Shown here in pieces: positions 40,282-49,907 of a DNA stretch of 64,000 bases; within the stretch, counting starts at the first letter, position 1; each line of letters opens with the position of its first letter. Below the pieces are notes generated by a model, which was not told the DNA's origin, ran no database searches, and saw only the letters and a program-made list of their open reading frames with translations. Position numbers and translations under genes: made by a program. Where the stretch lies: the NCBI RefSeq assembly GCF_037023725.1, contig NZ_CP146077.1, positions 4,439,001-4,503,000 of the forward strand. Direction: 5' to 3'. This DNA is from Pseudomonas bubulae (lineage in GTDB: Bacteria; Pseudomonadota; Gammaproteobacteria; Pseudomonadales; Pseudomonadaceae).

Positions 40282-40980
40282 TCAGGCCTTGCGCGGGGCC
40301 ATATAGCCCAGCCAGCGGCGCTCGGCCAGTTTGAACAGGCGCACCAGAATGAAGGTCAGGCACAGGTAGAAAGCACCGGCCGTGATGTAGGCCTCAAACG
40401 GCAGGTAGTACTGGGCATTGACGGTACGCGCAGCGCCCGTAATGTCGATCAGGGTCACGATGGAGGCCAGACTGGTGGTCTGCAACATCATGATCACTTC
40501 ATTGCTGTATTGCGGCAGAGCCCGGCGCATGGCCGACGGCAGCAAAATGCGGCGATACATCTTGGAACGGGACATGCCCATTGCCTTGGCCGCTTCAATC
40601 TCACCATTGGGCGTGGCCCGCAGGCTGCCGGCTATGATTTCGGCGGTATAGGCGCTGGTATTGATGGCAAACGCCAGGCAGGCACAGAAGGTGGCACTGG
40701 ACAACAGCGGCCACATAAAGCTGTCACGAATTACTTCGAACTGGGCCAGCCCGTAGTAGATCAAGAACAGCTGCACCAGCATCGGCGTGCCGCGAATCAC
40801 GTAGGTGAACAGCCAGGCCGGAAAGTTGACCCAGGCCTGCTTGGAGACCCGCATCAACCCCAGCGGCACGGCTGCCAGCAGGCCGAAAAACAGCGAGATA
40901 CCCAGCAGTTTCACGGTTTCCAGCATGCCGCTCAAGTACAGCGGCATGCTGGCCCAGATGACGTTGTAGTCAAAGATCAT
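40282..40980 (-). CDS. aotM: Arginine/ornithine ABC transporter permease AotM
   Basis: A 232-residue inner-membrane permease of the histidine/arginine (HisM) type. The EAA motif, which binds the ATPase, reads EIEAAKAMGMSRSKMYRRILLP. It overlaps aotQ by four bases (ATGA) and is followed by aotO after three bases, so it is tightly coupled in the operon. Confidence 0.93.
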   Translation of the reverse strand: MIFDYNVIWASMPLYLSGMLETVKLLGISLFFGLLAAVPLGLMRVSKQAWVNFPAWLFTYVIRGTPMLVQLFLIYYGLAQFEVIRDSFMWPLLSSATFCACLAFAINTSAYTAEIIAGSLRATPNGEIEAAKAMGMSRSKMYRRILLPSAMRRALPQYSNEVIMMLQTTSLASIVTLIDITGAARTVNAQYYLPFEAYITAGAFYLCLTFILVRLFKLAERRWLGYMAPRKA

Positions 40981-41666
40981 AGATCAGCCGCCCTTACGCC
41001 TACCGAGTAGCGCTTCTCAAGTTGTCGCAATGCCAGCAGCGAAACACTGGTCAGTACCAGGTACATCGCCGCAACGGCCAGGAAGAAGGTGAACGGCTCG
41101 CGGGTGGCATCAGCCGCCTGCTTGGCCTTGAACATCATGTCTTGCAGGCCCACCACCGAAATCAGTGCAGTCGCCTTGGTCAACACCAGCCAGTTATTGG
41201 TAAAGCCAGGGATCGCCAGGCGAATCATCTGTGGCACCAATACCCGGAAAAACACCTGAAACGGGCTCATGCCATAAGCCATGCCGGCTTCAGCCTGCCC
41301 CTTGGGAATGGCCATGAAGGCCCCACGAAAGGTCTCGGACAGGTAGGCACCAAAAATGAAGCCCAGGGTGCCGATACCGGCCGCCAACGGATTCAAGTCA
41401 ATGTAATCGTCGTAGCCCAGCATCGGCGCAACGCGATTGAGCAGGTCCTGACCGCCGTAGAAAATCAGCAAAATCAGCACAAGGTCGGGAATCCCGCGGA
41501 TTACCGTTGAATACAGATCGCCCATCCAAGCCAGCCAACGTACCGGCGACAAGCGCAACGAAACACCGATCAGACCTAGAACAATGGCCAGGGCCATGGA
41601 CGACAAGGCGAGCTGAAGCGTCAGCCAAGCGCCATCGAGGATGACAGCCCCGTAGCCTTTCAACAT
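40977..41666 (-). CDS. aotQ: Arginine/ornithine ABC transporter permease AotQ
   Basis: A 229-residue permease of the HisQ type. It shows the transmembrane start MLKGYGAVILDGAWLTLQLAL and the EAA loop GQAEAGMAYGMSPFQVFFRVLVP. It pairs with AotM to form the channel. It follows aotJ after 105 bp containing a hairpin. Confidence 0.93.
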   Translation of the reverse strand: MLKGYGAVILDGAWLTLQLALSSMALAIVLGLIGVSLRLSPVRWLAWMGDLYSTVIRGIPDLVLILLIFYGGQDLLNRVAPMLGYDDYIDLNPLAAGIGTLGFIFGAYLSETFRGAFMAIPKGQAEAGMAYGMSPFQVFFRVLVPQMIRLAIPGFTNNWLVLTKATALISVVGLQDMMFKAKQAADATREPFTFFLAVAAMYLVLTSVSLLALRQLEKRYSVGVRAADL

Positions 41667-41709
41667 GATTCCGGCCCTCTAAAAAATAGCTCGAAAATGG
41701 GGGAATAAA

Positions 41710-41750
41710 AAATGGCGCAAACTTCAGAGATTCTGTCGCTTGCGCCATTT
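41710..41750 (-). terminator. Intra-operon hairpin between aotJ and aotQ
   Basis: AAATGGCGCAA and TTGCGCCATTT form a perfect 11-bp stem with a 19-base loop. It is well placed to let the abundant binding protein mRNA exceed that of the permeases, either by partial termination or by mRNA protection. Confidence 0.65.
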
Positions 41751-41771
41751 CGGACGTACTGCTGCGATGTA

Positions 41772-42545
41772 TTACTGACCGTAAATATCGAAGTTGAAGT
41801 ACTTGTCCTGGATTTGCTTGTACTTGCCGTTTTCACGCAGAGCCGTGATAGCAGCGTTGATCTTGTCTTTCAGGGCGTCGCCCTTGCGTACGGCGATACC
41901 CACGCCATCACCAAAGTACTTGACGTCGGTGAATGCCGGGCCTGCGAATGCGTAGCCTTTGCCAGCCGGGGTCTTCAGGAAACCGTCTTCCAGCAGGGTG
42001 GCGTCTGCAACGGTGCCGTCGAGACGACCCGCTTCCACGTCCAGGTAGATTTCGTTCTGCGAGCCGTAAGGAACGACAACGGCACCTTTAGGCGCCAGAA
42101 CTTCCTTGGCGAAACGGTCGTGAATCGAGCCGCGCTGTACGCCGATTTTCTTGCCTTTGAGTTCATCAAGGCTGTCGCTGACCACAGTACCTTCCTTCAT
42201 CACCAGGCGCGCTGGCGTCAGGTAGTACTTGTTGGTGAAATCAACGGACTTCTTGCGGTCTTCGGTGATGGACATCGAGGACAGGATTGCGTCGATTTTG
42301 CGCACTTTAAGTGCCGGGATCAGGCCATCGAATTCTTGCTCGACCCACACGCACTTGACCTGCATCTGCTCGCACAGTGCATTACCGATGTCGTAGTCAA
42401 AACCCACGATACTGCCATCCGGGGCTTTGGAAGCGAACGGAGGGTAAGCCGCTTCAATACCAATTTTCAGAGGTTTGTCAGCAGCAAAAGCCTGCAGGGA
42501 CAGCACGGACAGTGCCAGGGCGCCAAGAAGCACGAGTTTCTTCAT
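41772..42545 (-). CDS. aotJ: Arginine/ornithine-binding periplasmic protein AotJ
   Basis: A 257-residue solute-binding protein. The signal peptide [21 protein letters not shown] is cleaved before [16 protein letters not shown], and [15 protein letters not shown] and the family motif near [20 protein letters not shown] follow. The ATG at 42545 has GGAG before it; the longer frame to 42629 is not used. It is the first gene of aotJQMOP-argR, with candidate ArgR half-sites about 150-180 bp upstream. Confidence 0.95.
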   Translation of the reverse strand: MKKLVLLGALALSVLSLQAFAADKPLKIGIEAAYPPFASKAPDGSIVGFDYDIGNALCEQMQVKCVWVEQEFDGLIPALKVRKIDAILSSMSITEDRKKSVDFTNKYYLTPARLVMKEGTVVSDSLDELKGKKIGVQRGSIHDRFAKEVLAPKGAVVVPYGSQNEIYLDVEAGRLDGTVADATLLEDGFLKTPAGKGYAFAGPAFTDVKYFGDGVGIAVRKGDALKDKINAAITALRENGKYKQIQDKYFNFDIYGQ

Positions 42546-42689
42546 CTTAGGACTCCATCGGTAAAGGCAATAAAAGCAGAGTGAGCCTGAGCCCAATATG
42601 CGGAGGTTAAACCGGGAATGCGGCGCCACGTCCTACTGGCGTTGCACTGTGACCAGCACAACAACGACGAGCGGGTGATCGGCATTCTA

Positions 42690-42726
42690 ACGACAGGCTT
42701 CAAGCCGTTATTTCTTCAATGCGACA
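42690..42726 (-). promoter_or_regulatory. ArgR operator region of aotJ
   Basis: On the minus strand TGTCGCATTGAAGAAA (from 42726) matches TGTCGC-N8-AA, and a second, weaker TGTCGT lies at 42695. Such direct repeats bind Pseudomonas ArgR, which controls aotJ. The rest of 42546-43008 shows no gene. Confidence 0.55.
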
Positions 42727-43005
42727 ACTAGTTACAGATGCACCGAAAAAAGCGACTCCAGGCATTGACAGCTCTTCATGTTTATGCAAGAGCAAAAGAC
42801 ATAAAACCTATGTGAGTTGCAAATAGCGGGCCTATTATTCGCAAAGCCTTCTATTCCGGCAAGTGCAGCGTTTCATCTTATTTATTCAGGAGCCGAAAAG
42901 GGCTCTAAAACGGTGCTTTGAGTATCAGAAGGCCCCGCTAACGGGCAACCGGTTACATCTGCGGTAACACATAGTCGACTCCCACAGGATCTGCAGTTGC
43001 CCAAT

Positions 43006-43039
43006 AAAAAGCCCCGCCAGGTTATGCCGGACGGGGCTT
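43006..43039 (-). terminator. Terminator after acsA
   Basis: GCCCCGCC and GGACGGGGC pair around AGGTTATGCC; on the minus strand the stem is followed by TTTTTATTGG. Confidence 0.85.
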
Positions 43040-43057
43040 GGTGACCTTCAGGCCGTG

Positions 43058-45013
43058 TTACGCGACCTTCATGCCTTTATGGGTATCGATCAAGTGCTGC
43101 ACCACACCCGGGTCAGCCAGAGTAGAAATATCACCCAGACCGTCGTATTCGCCGGTAGCTATCTTGCGAAGGATACGACGCATGATTTTGCCCGAACGGG
43201 TTTTCGGCAGGCCGGGCGCCCACTGGATGACATCCGGCGAAGCGATCGGACCGATCTCTTTGCGCACCCAGTTTTTCAATTCAAGGCGCAACGCCTCACT
43301 TGGCTCTTCGCCACCATTGAGGGTGACATAGACATAAATCCCCTGCCCTTTGATGTCATGGGGCACGCCAACCACTGCAGCCTCTGCCACTTTAGGGTGG
43401 GCCACCATTGCGCTTTCGATTTCAGCAGTCCCCATCCGGTGGCCGGACACGTTGAGCACGTCATCTACACGACCGGTGATCCAGTAGTAACCGTCTTCGT
43501 CGCGACGCGCGCCGTCGCCGGTGAAGTACATGCCACGGAAGGTCTTGAAGTAGGTATCGACGAACCGGTCGTGATCGCCATACAAGGTGCGCGCCTGTCC
43601 AGGCCAGGAGTCCAGAATCACCAGGTTACCTTCAGCGGCCCCTTCTATAAGGTTGCCAAGGTTATCCACCAGCCCCGGCACCACACCAAAGAACGGACGC
43701 GCTGCAGAGCCTGGCTTGAGTGCATGCGCCCCAGGCAGCGGGCTCATCATGCAAGCGCCGGTTTCGGTCTGCCACCAGGTATCCACAATCGGGCAACGCT
43801 CTTTGCCGACCGTTGTGTAGTACCAGTTCCAGGCCTCAGGGTTGATCGGCTCACCCACCGAGCCCAGCAAGCGCAAGCTGGAGCCATCGGCATCCTTAAC
43901 CGCCGCCTGACCTTCGGCCATCATCGCGCGAATGGCTGTAGGCGCGGTGTAGAGAATATTGACCTTGTGCTTGTCGACAATTTTCGAAACGCGGGTAATG
44001 TCCGGGTAGTTCGGCACACCTTCGAACAGCACGGTGGTTGCGCCGTTGGCCAATGGCCCGTAGACGATATACGTGTGACCGGTCACCCAGCCGACGTCCG
44101 CCGTGCACCAGTACACCTCGCCCGGGCGGTAGTCGAACACGCGTTCGTGGGTCAACGCCGCATAGAGCAGATAGCCACCCGTGGTGTGCTGCACACCTTT
44201 GGGCTTGCCGGTGGAGCCGGAGGTATAAAGGATAAACAAGGCTTCTTCTGCGCCCATTTCTTTCGGGGCGCAGTGAGTCGAGGCCACGGCCATCAGGTCG
44301 TGGTACCAGATATCACGATGCTTGTACCAGGCGATGTCCCCGCCGGTACGCTTGAACACGATGATCTTCTGAACGCTGGAGGTATCCGGGTTGGTCAGTG
44401 CCACATCGACATTGGCCTTGAGCGCGGTACGCTTGCCGCCACGCAGGCCTTCGTCAGCGGTGATCACTACCTTGGATTTGCAGTCGATGATCCGGCCGGC
44501 CAGCGCCTCTGGCGAGAACCCACCAAATACAACCGAGTGGATTGCACCGATCCGGGTACACGCCAGCATGGCGACCACAGCCTCAGGCACCATCGGCATA
44601 TAGATGGTGACTACGTCACCCCGGTGCACATCCTGACCGCGCAAGGCGTTGGCCAGCTTGCACACCTCTTCGTGCAGCTCACGGTAGGTAATGTTGCGCT
44701 GCTCGGAAGGATCATCCCCTTCCCAAATGATGGCCACTTGATCGCCGCGCTCGGCAAGGTGACGGTCCAGGCAGTTGTAGGAAACGTTGAGAGTGCCGTC
44801 CGCGAACCATTTGATATCGACATGATGATCGTCGAAAGAGGTCTGTTTGACGGTGGTAAAAGGCTTGATCCAGTCGAGGCGCTTTGCTTGTTCGCGCCAG
44901 AAGCCATCCGGGTTGACGACGGACTGCTGGTACATCGCCTTGTAGGTCGCCTCGTCAGTCAGCGTATTGGCAGCGACTTCAGGGCGTACGGGATACAGGG
45001 AAGCGGCACTCAT
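43058..45013 (-). CDS. acsA: Acetyl-CoA synthetase
   Basis: A 651-residue AMP-forming acetate:CoA ligase. [21 protein letters not shown] (P-loop), [10 protein letters not shown] and the C-terminal acetylation site lysine in [13 protein letters not shown] are present. It activates acetate for the TCA and glyoxylate routes. The start with GGTATGAAAC... is the standard MSAASLYPV. It lies upstream of aotJ in the leftward direction, as in other pseudomonads, and is divergent from a small secreted-protein gene. Confidence 0.97.
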   Translation of the reverse strand: MSAASLYPVRPEVAANTLTDEATYKAMYQQSVVNPDGFWREQAKRLDWIKPFTTVKQTSFDDHHVDIKWFADGTLNVSYNCLDRHLAERGDQVAIIWEGDDPSEQRNITYRELHEEVCKLANALRGQDVHRGDVVTIYMPMVPEAVVAMLACTRIGAIHSVVFGGFSPEALAGRIIDCKSKVVITADEGLRGGKRTALKANVDVALTNPDTSSVQKIIVFKRTGGDIAWYKHRDIWYHDLMAVASTHCAPKEMGAEEALFILYTSGSTGKPKGVQHTTGGYLLYAALTHERVFDYRPGEVYWCTADVGWVTGHTYIVYGPLANGATTVLFEGVPNYPDITRVSKIVDKHKVNILYTAPTAIRAMMAEGQAAVKDADGSSLRLLGSVGEPINPEAWNWYYTTVGKERCPIVDTWWQTETGACMMSPLPGAHALKPGSAARPFFGVVPGLVDNLGNLIEGAAEGNLVILDSWPGQARTLYGDHDRFVDTYFKTFRGMYFTGDGARRDEDGYYWITGRVDDVLNVSGHRMGTAEIESAMVAHPKVAEAAVVGVPHDIKGQGIYVYVTLNGGEEPSEALRLELKNWVRKEIGPIASPDVIQWAPGLPKTRSGKIMRRILRKIATGEYDGLGDISTLADPGVVQHLIDTHKGMKVA

Positions 45014-45428
45014 GTTTCATACCTCAATGCTTGTAGTTGTTGTTTTATGACCCTGTTTTAGCCGGGCCAGGCCGTGAGATCCATTCGACGTTGGTAGTAA
45101 GAAACACGCAGAAAAGTCATGGTTTTTCTGCGCAAGGCTCAAGCACAGTACTTACAGCGATTTCCTGCTCGTCACGCGCCTTGTAAACGTCAGAAATGAG
45201 CTCTGTTTTCAACGATTGTTGCAGAAACTGTCAACAGTCTTTATCAAAACTCCCTCTATATGCCCGCACGGCACAGGCCTAAAATTCATCTCGCCAACCA
45301 AGGCACCGCGATTAACCCAAGTTACAGCCCCCACGAAGGCAAGTTAAGTCGCTCTTCAATACTCAGTTTCACGCACAGCCTCACAAGGGCTGTGTGACCC
45401 CACTCGACCTAAAACAGGTAACTCTGAA
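45014..45428. other. Divergent intergenic region acsA / DUF2790 gene
   Basis: About 415 bases with no credible gene. It must contain the leftward acsA promoter and the rightward promoter of the small secreted protein. I see no clear operator palindrome. Confidence 0.5.
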
Positions 45429-45692
45429 ATGAAAGCGTTGTTAGTTCTGGCCCTGAGCAGTGTGTGTCTGACCGCCATGGCTGAGGAAGTGAACACACAA
45501 GCTGCGCACCCGCAACCTGCCGTCGAACAGTATTCCTACTCATCCGAACTGGACATCGCCAAAGTGATTTCCATGAGCGAAATCCCCAGCGTTTGCGAAG
45601 TTGTGCCGGCCCAGATGGTCTACGAAGACTCGCAGGGCAAGCAGCACACTCTTGAATACCGTGTCATGGGCAACGGCTGCTCCAACGGCTGA
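45429..45692 (+). CDS. DUF2790 family small secreted protein
   Basis: An 87-residue protein. The signal peptide MKALLVLALSSVCLTAMA is followed by a mature part with VISMSEIPSVCEVVPAQMVYEDSQG and RVMGNGCSNG, a pattern I recognise as DUF2790, a family of short periplasmic Pseudomonas proteins with two cysteines. Two mature cysteines could form a disulfide. ACAGGTAA lies before the ATG. Function is unknown. Confidence 0.82.
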   Translation: MKALLVLALSSVCLTAMAEEVNTQAAHPQPAVEQYSYSSELDIAKVISMSEIPSVCEVVPAQMVYEDSQGKQHTLEYRVMGNGCSNG

Positions 45693-45833
45693 TTAATAAC
45701 CTGCGATTTATTCCAGCGTTAATCAACTCACTTATTCACGCGAACCAACGCGGTGTTTAATTGCAACTTTCAACCTGGCTTATATAACTTTGAAACGTTG
45801 CCCGCCGCGCATGTATCGCCCGGGAATTATCTA

Positions 45834-46091
45834 ATGAAACGTTCTTTGATAGTGGCTTTCAGTTTGTCTGTTCTGGCCAGTTCAGCTTTTGCCGCTGACG
45901 GTTATGACCGTACCCACGCCGCCACTTTTACTGAAGATGGCTACAACAGCACCCGCTCGGCCAATTTTGCCGAAGACGGCTATGACAGCACTCGCTCGGC
46001 CAGCTTTGCCGAAGACGGCTATGACAGCACCCGCTCGGCCAGCTTTGCTGAAGACGGCTATGACCGTACCAACGGCCATCGTCTCAGCTAA
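45834..46091 (+). CDS. Small secreted protein with five 13-residue tandem repeats
   Basis: An 85-residue protein from the ATG at 45834. A signal peptide (MKRSLIVAFSLSVLASSAFA) is followed by five tandem copies of a unit like DGYDSTRSASFAE, at residues 22-34, 35-47, 48-60, 61-73 and a partial 74-85. At DNA level the unit is 39 bp and the middle copies are almost identical. The mature protein is only this repeat. No family is recognised. It lies 141 bp after the DUF2790 gene and is followed by a hairpin. Confidence 0.78.
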   Translation: MKRSLIVAFSLSVLASSAFAADGYDRTHAATFTEDGYNSTRSANFAEDGYDSTRSASFAEDGYDSTRSASFAEDGYDRTNGHRLS

Positions 46092-46107
46092 CACCGCTTC
46101 GACCTGA

Positions 46108-46127
46108 CGCCCGGTAGCTGCCGGGCG
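46108..46127 (+). terminator. Hairpin after the repeat-protein gene
   Basis: CGCCCGG, TAGCTG and CCGGGCG form a perfect 7-bp stem just past the stop at 46091; the T run is weak (TGGTCTGCC). Confidence 0.55.
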
Positions 46128-46594
46128 TGGTCTGCCTTGCAACAAATCTCCCTTCCCTCCCGCTCATGCCACAGGTCATTTGGTCGCCCAGACCCATGAC
46201 AAAAAAACTTCTGCCCCGGCAAACCCTCGCCCAGCCGCAGCCTTGCTTAAGCCCTGGACAAATTTAGGGCGTTTCGTCGCATCTCCAGCAAAAAAACTGG
46301 CTGAAATACCTTGTGCAAAAGCCTTATACTGCGGCCATCAAAAAGGCTTGGCATATCCCCTTCGCGGGCTAAAAAACCACGCTGCTACGGCCTCAAGGCC
46401 CAGGGCAAGTGCAGGCACGACCTCCTTCCCTGAACGACAGCGGTACAAGCCAACGTACACATTCATGTTTTTGCGTGAGCACAACGCTACTGCAAGCAAC
46501 ATTTCTTAGATCCAAGTGGCCTATGGCCGCGTAAAAACCAAACCATAAGTGTTTTCACGCAGCTATCAGGCCCTCACGCAGGAGACGACACGTC
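46128..46594 (+). promoter_or_regulatory. Long leader and promoter region of nrdB
   Basis: This 467-bp gap shows no credible gene; a frame at 46180-46509 starts with TTG and has no ribosome site or family likeness. A sigma-70-like pair CTGAAA-N18-TATACT ends at about 46329, so the nrdB message would carry a leader of about 260 bases. I see no NrdR box pair. Confidence 0.45.
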
Positions 46595-47845
46595 ATGCTG
46601 AGCTGGGACGAATTCGACAAAGAAGACGAAGGCGAAGTCGCTGTTAAAGGCGCCAACGCAGGCCACGCAACCGAAGCCAACATGGACCGCCTCGACGCCG
46701 CTGGCGGCGTAGCTGCCCAGGAAGCCCGCGCAGTCACGGCTACCGACTCGGCCGCGATCATTCGTGCCAAAGCCGCGCTGGACAACCTCGACATTGCTGA
46801 AGGTCTGGCCGAACTCGAAGGCGCTTCCGCCCGTGTAGCGGTTGACGAAAAAATGATGATCAACTGCCGCGCCGACCTGAACCAGCTCGTACCGTTCAAG
46901 TACGACTGGGCGTGGCAGAAATACCTGGACGGTTGCGCAAACCACTGGATGCCGCAAGAAGTCAACATGACCGCCGACATCGCCCTCTGGAAAAACCCGG
47001 AAGGCCTGACCGACGACGAGCGCCGCATCGTGATGCGCAACCTGGGCTTCTTCTCGACTGCCGACTCCCTGGTTGCCAACAACCTGGTACTGGCCGTATA
47101 CCGCCTGATCACCAACCCGGAGTGCCGCCAGTACATCCTGCGCCAGGCTTTCGAAGAGGCGATCCATACCCACGCCTACCAGTACTGCATCGAATCGCTG
47201 GCCATGGATGAAGGCGAGATCTTCAACATGTACCACGAGATCCCGTCGGTTGCTAAAAAAGCTACCTGGGGCCTGAAATACACCCGTTCGATCTCTGATC
47301 CGAAGTTCGAAACCGGTACTGTCGAAACCGACAAAGAGCTGCTGCGCAACCTGATCGCCTACTACTGCGTTCTGGAAGGCATCTTCTTCTACTGCGGCTT
47401 TACGCAGATCCTGTCGATGGGTCGTCGCAACAAAATGACCGGGGTTGCCGAGCAGTTCCAGTACATCCTGCGCGACGAATCCATGCACCTGAACTTCGGC
47501 ATCGACGTGATCAACCAGATCAAAATCGAAAACCCGCACTTGTGGGACGCTGAAATGAAGGAAGAAGCTTCGCAGATGATTCTGCAAGGCACCCAGCTGG
47601 AAATCGAATACGCTCGTGACACCATGCCACGCGGCGTATTGGGCATGAACGCAGCGATGATGGAAGACTACCTCAAGTTCATCGCCAACCGCCGCCTGTC
47701 GCAAATCGGCCTGAAAGAAGAATACCCGGGCACGACTAACCCGTTCCCATGGATGAGCGAAATCATGGATTTGAAGAAAGAGAAAAACTTCTTCGAAACA
47801 CGGGTCATCGAATACCAAACCGGCGGTGCATTGAGCTGGGATTGA
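46595..47845 (+). CDS. nrdB: Ribonucleoside-diphosphate reductase class Ia, beta subunit
   Basis: A 416-residue R2 protein carrying the diiron-tyrosyl radical site. The metal-ligand regions [19 protein letters not shown] and [18 protein letters not shown] are present, and the C-terminal tail ends with GGALSWD, the type that docks with R1. GGAGACGAC precedes the ATG. The partner gene nrdA is not in this window, so it is either further away or unlinked. A strong terminator follows. Confidence 0.95.
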   Translation: MLSWDEFDKEDEGEVAVKGANAGHATEANMDRLDAAGGVAAQEARAVTATDSAAIIRAKAALDNLDIAEGLAELEGASARVAVDEKMMINCRADLNQLVPFKYDWAWQKYLDGCANHWMPQEVNMTADIALWKNPEGLTDDERRIVMRNLGFFSTADSLVANNLVLAVYRLITNPECRQYILRQAFEEAIHTHAYQYCIESLAMDEGEIFNMYHEIPSVAKKATWGLKYTRSISDPKFETGTVETDKELLRNLIAYYCVLEGIFFYCGFTQILSMGRRNKMTGVAEQFQYILRDESMHLNFGIDVINQIKIENPHLWDAEMKEEASQMILQGTQLEIEYARDTMPRGVLGMNAAMMEDYLKFIANRRLSQIGLKEEYPGTTNPFPWMSEIMDLKKEKNFFETRVIEYQTGGALSWD

Positions 47846-47879
47846 TACACCGGGTTGGTTAAAGCCACACCGGGTAAAT

Positions 47880-47908
47880 AAAAAGGGCCAACCATGTTGG
47901 CCCTTTTT
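47880..47908 (+). terminator. Terminator after nrdB
   Basis: AAAAAGGGCCAAC and GTTGGCCCTTTTT form a perfect stem. It may also end the convergent gene at 47925. Confidence 0.93.
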
Positions 47909-47924
47909 AGTGGCATCGAAATTT

Positions 47925-48971
47925 TTATTTACCCTTTATTAAACTCAAAAAGCCGGAATCCGCCTGCCATAGTGCGGCGAGTTTCGTGTGAGACTTTCCA
48001 GCAGCTTCCAGATTTCTCAGCTCCTCAACGGCTACAGCCCACCAAAGAGGCGTACACGCCTCAAGATAGGGTAATTGGCTACCCGCCTTACCCAGCAGAT
48101 AGAGTTTGGCAGTTTTTCGAGAGGTACTGCATTGCCCCCTCAATTTCCACCTCAGCTGTAAACGGTGACGCAGCGAGACCCTGGGAAGACGGTCAGGAAC
48201 GGCAAATGATGCTTGCGGTAAACCCTCACGATAGCCCTCACCCTGCTTATTAAAAAAAACCCGGTACATTGCATGGTGATAGTGCTTCACCGAGAAGTAA
48301 TGATTAATGCAGTCATTGGCCGCAATCACTTTTCGACCATGCAGCATAAACGATATAGCAATTTGCTCAATCGTAAGAAGTGTTGCTCCATGGTGAGCCC
48401 ATTGATCAATCAAACTAATTACACCTTCAAAAATATGACCGTTGGTTTTGGTCATCCCGCAAACCCCGCTATTGAACAGCTTCAACCACGGTGCGGGGGC
48501 TTTATTTTCAGCGTCGAGCTGTGTAACCAGTTTACGAAACCCCAGACGCCGGGAAGCATCTGCCCAACTCAACTCAAACTTATCCATCAAAAAATGATTA
48601 TCAGAGACCCGTTTAAACAACTGGGCCGGGTCTTTGAAAAAAACCGTATCGGTATCAACGAAAATGGTTTTGCCAGACAGCGCAACGCCCGCCTGGATAG
48701 CGCAAGCCTTACGCCGGTGATAATAACCGCCTGCCCCTTGCCAGGCGTCCAGCACCTCAACGCTCAGAGGCAACACGCTCACAGGCCAGCCATCAAATGC
48801 CTCAGGCTGATCAGTCATCAGTGTGATCGTAAAGTCAGCCGGATCTTTTCTGTAGCGCAACGCCGACAAAATACTGAATTTTGCTTCAAGCCGATAAACT
48901 TCTTTGTCGCCATACAGCAAATACAGGAGTTGATTGATACTGTTGGTGGGCTCACCTATGGCTTCCATCAT
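47925..48971 (-). CDS. Glycosyltransferase-like protein with D-T-D metal motif
   Basis: A 348-residue protein. GKTIFVDTDTVFFKDPAQLF (about residue 99-118) is a D-x-D motif followed by a small helix, and LLYLLYGDKEVYRLEAKFSILSALRY at the N-terminus and ITLMTDQPEAFDGWPVSVL resemble GT8/GT-A fold nucleotide-sugar transferases. There are no membrane segments or signal peptide. Base composition around it is more AT-rich than in neighbouring genes. It stands alone, convergent with nrdB, with no LPS or capsule genes nearby. The product is a likely sugar transferase, with acceptor unknown. Confidence 0.62.
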   Translation of the reverse strand: MMEAIGEPTNSINQLLYLLYGDKEVYRLEAKFSILSALRYRKDPADFTITLMTDQPEAFDGWPVSVLPLSVEVLDAWQGAGGYYHRRKACAIQAGVALSGKTIFVDTDTVFFKDPAQLFKRVSDNHFLMDKFELSWADASRRLGFRKLVTQLDAENKAPAPWLKLFNSGVCGMTKTNGHIFEGVISLIDQWAHHGATLLTIEQIAISFMLHGRKVIAANDCINHYFSVKHYHHAMYRVFFNKQGEGYREGLPQASFAVPDRLPRVSLRHRLQLRWKLRGQCSTSRKTAKLYLLGKAGSQLPYLEACTPLWWAVAVEELRNLEAAGKSHTKLAALWQADSGFLSLIKGK

Positions 48972-49525
48972 CTTTTTTATACCGTTCTTGCAGATAAGGG
49001 TAAACGTTTAAACAGTCATCATCCGACCACTGAAAAACTGTTTAAAAGTTCTCTTTTACATTAACCGCACACACCCAGCGACAGAGAAAACCCCAGATAC
49101 CTTTTGCAACTGACTTATTGCTGATTTTCGCCGCAAGGCTCCCACCCTGAATACAACGTGGGTGTCTTCGTAGAAGGTGATGGCTGCTTCAACAGATACA
49201 AGTGTGCAAACTTTATGGGCATTATATTTTGATAGCGTCAATGTGCAGGCTAAGCACTGGGACATCCCTGATATGGGAACCAGTCTTAAGCTTATTTAAA
49301 ATAAAAGAGTTAGGATTTTTCTGATTTCAACGAAGAAAGCTCTGCTAACCGTGCCCCCGCGATGACGTGAGCAACATGGGCGTTTTCCGCGAAAAGATTA
49401 CACACACCCCACTATCGAAATTTTCGACCCATGCTCTTCGCGCAAAAGCTCATAAAAATGCAGCCAGACAACAGATTTCGCCCCTCGGCACTTATCAAAA
49501 AATGAGTTTGTTCCGGCACCAAGAT
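48972..49525. other. AT-rich region upstream of the HTH gene
   Basis: About 550 bases, clearly richer in A+T than the surroundings, without a convincing gene on either strand (open frames at 49056-49265 and 49367-49561 have no support). It would hold promoters for the leftward glycosyltransferase-like gene and, with the LexA box, for the rightward HTH gene. Confidence 0.5.
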
Positions 49526-49545
49526 AGCTGTATAAAAACACAGTA
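49526..49545 (+). promoter_or_regulatory. LexA (SOS) box
   Basis: AGCTGTATAAAAACACAGTA contains CTG-N10-CAG and an AT-rich centre, close to the Pseudomonas LexA consensus. It lies 36 bp before the ATG of the HTH gene and could overlap its -10 region. Confidence 0.62.
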
Positions 49546-49580
49546 CATTTTCAAGCACTGACTCAGCCCTGGAGAAACCC

Positions 49581-49898
49581 ATGCCTCATTCAGCCACGCG
49601 CAGTACGTTTGAACGTATCGTCATCAATCAATTTACCCCGCTGCACTGCTCGCAGGCCCGCGAAATGCTGGGCTGGAATCGCGAGTACCTGAGTGAGCAG
49701 TCCGGGGTTTCAGTCTCGGCCATTGAACGCTTCGAGTCACAAGCCCCCGTTCGCGACGTAACCCGGCTGGCCCTGGCCTATAGCCTTGAGGCGCAGGGCC
49801 TGGTGTTCTTTCCCGGCTTTACCCCCGGTCGCGGGGGAAATGTTCGCGGCACAACACCAGACCCGATGGGGCGCGAAGATTTTGCTCTGATCGAGTGA
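49581..49898 (+). CDS. Small helix-turn-helix (XRE-like) regulator, probable SOS-regulated gene
   Basis: A 105-residue protein. The central segment (about residues 24-50) AREMLGWNREYLSEQSGVSVSAIERFES reads as an XRE/Cro-type helix-turn-helix with recognition helix VSVSAIERFE. The C-terminal part (SLEAQGLVFFPGFTPGRGGNVRGT) has no domain I recognise. GGAGAAACCC precedes the ATG. The LexA box just upstream suggests DNA-damage induction. It has no obvious partner and is convergent with the MBL gene. Confidence 0.68.
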   Translation: MPHSATRSTFERIVINQFTPLHCSQAREMLGWNREYLSEQSGVSVSAIERFESQAPVRDVTRLALAYSLEAQGLVFFPGFTPGRGGNVRGTTPDPMGREDFALIE

Positions 49899-49907
49899 AA
49901 TACGGCC

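Noticed and set aside
43055..45061. Long plus-strand frame opposite acsA
   Set aside because: Antisense shadow; acsA on the minus strand is fully conserved.
46180..46509. 109-codon frame before nrdB
   Set aside because: TTG start, no ribosome site, low-complexity basic sequence; more likely leader or promoter.
49367..49561. 64-codon frame overlapping the LexA box
   Set aside because: No ribosome site or recognisable features, and it includes the operator.
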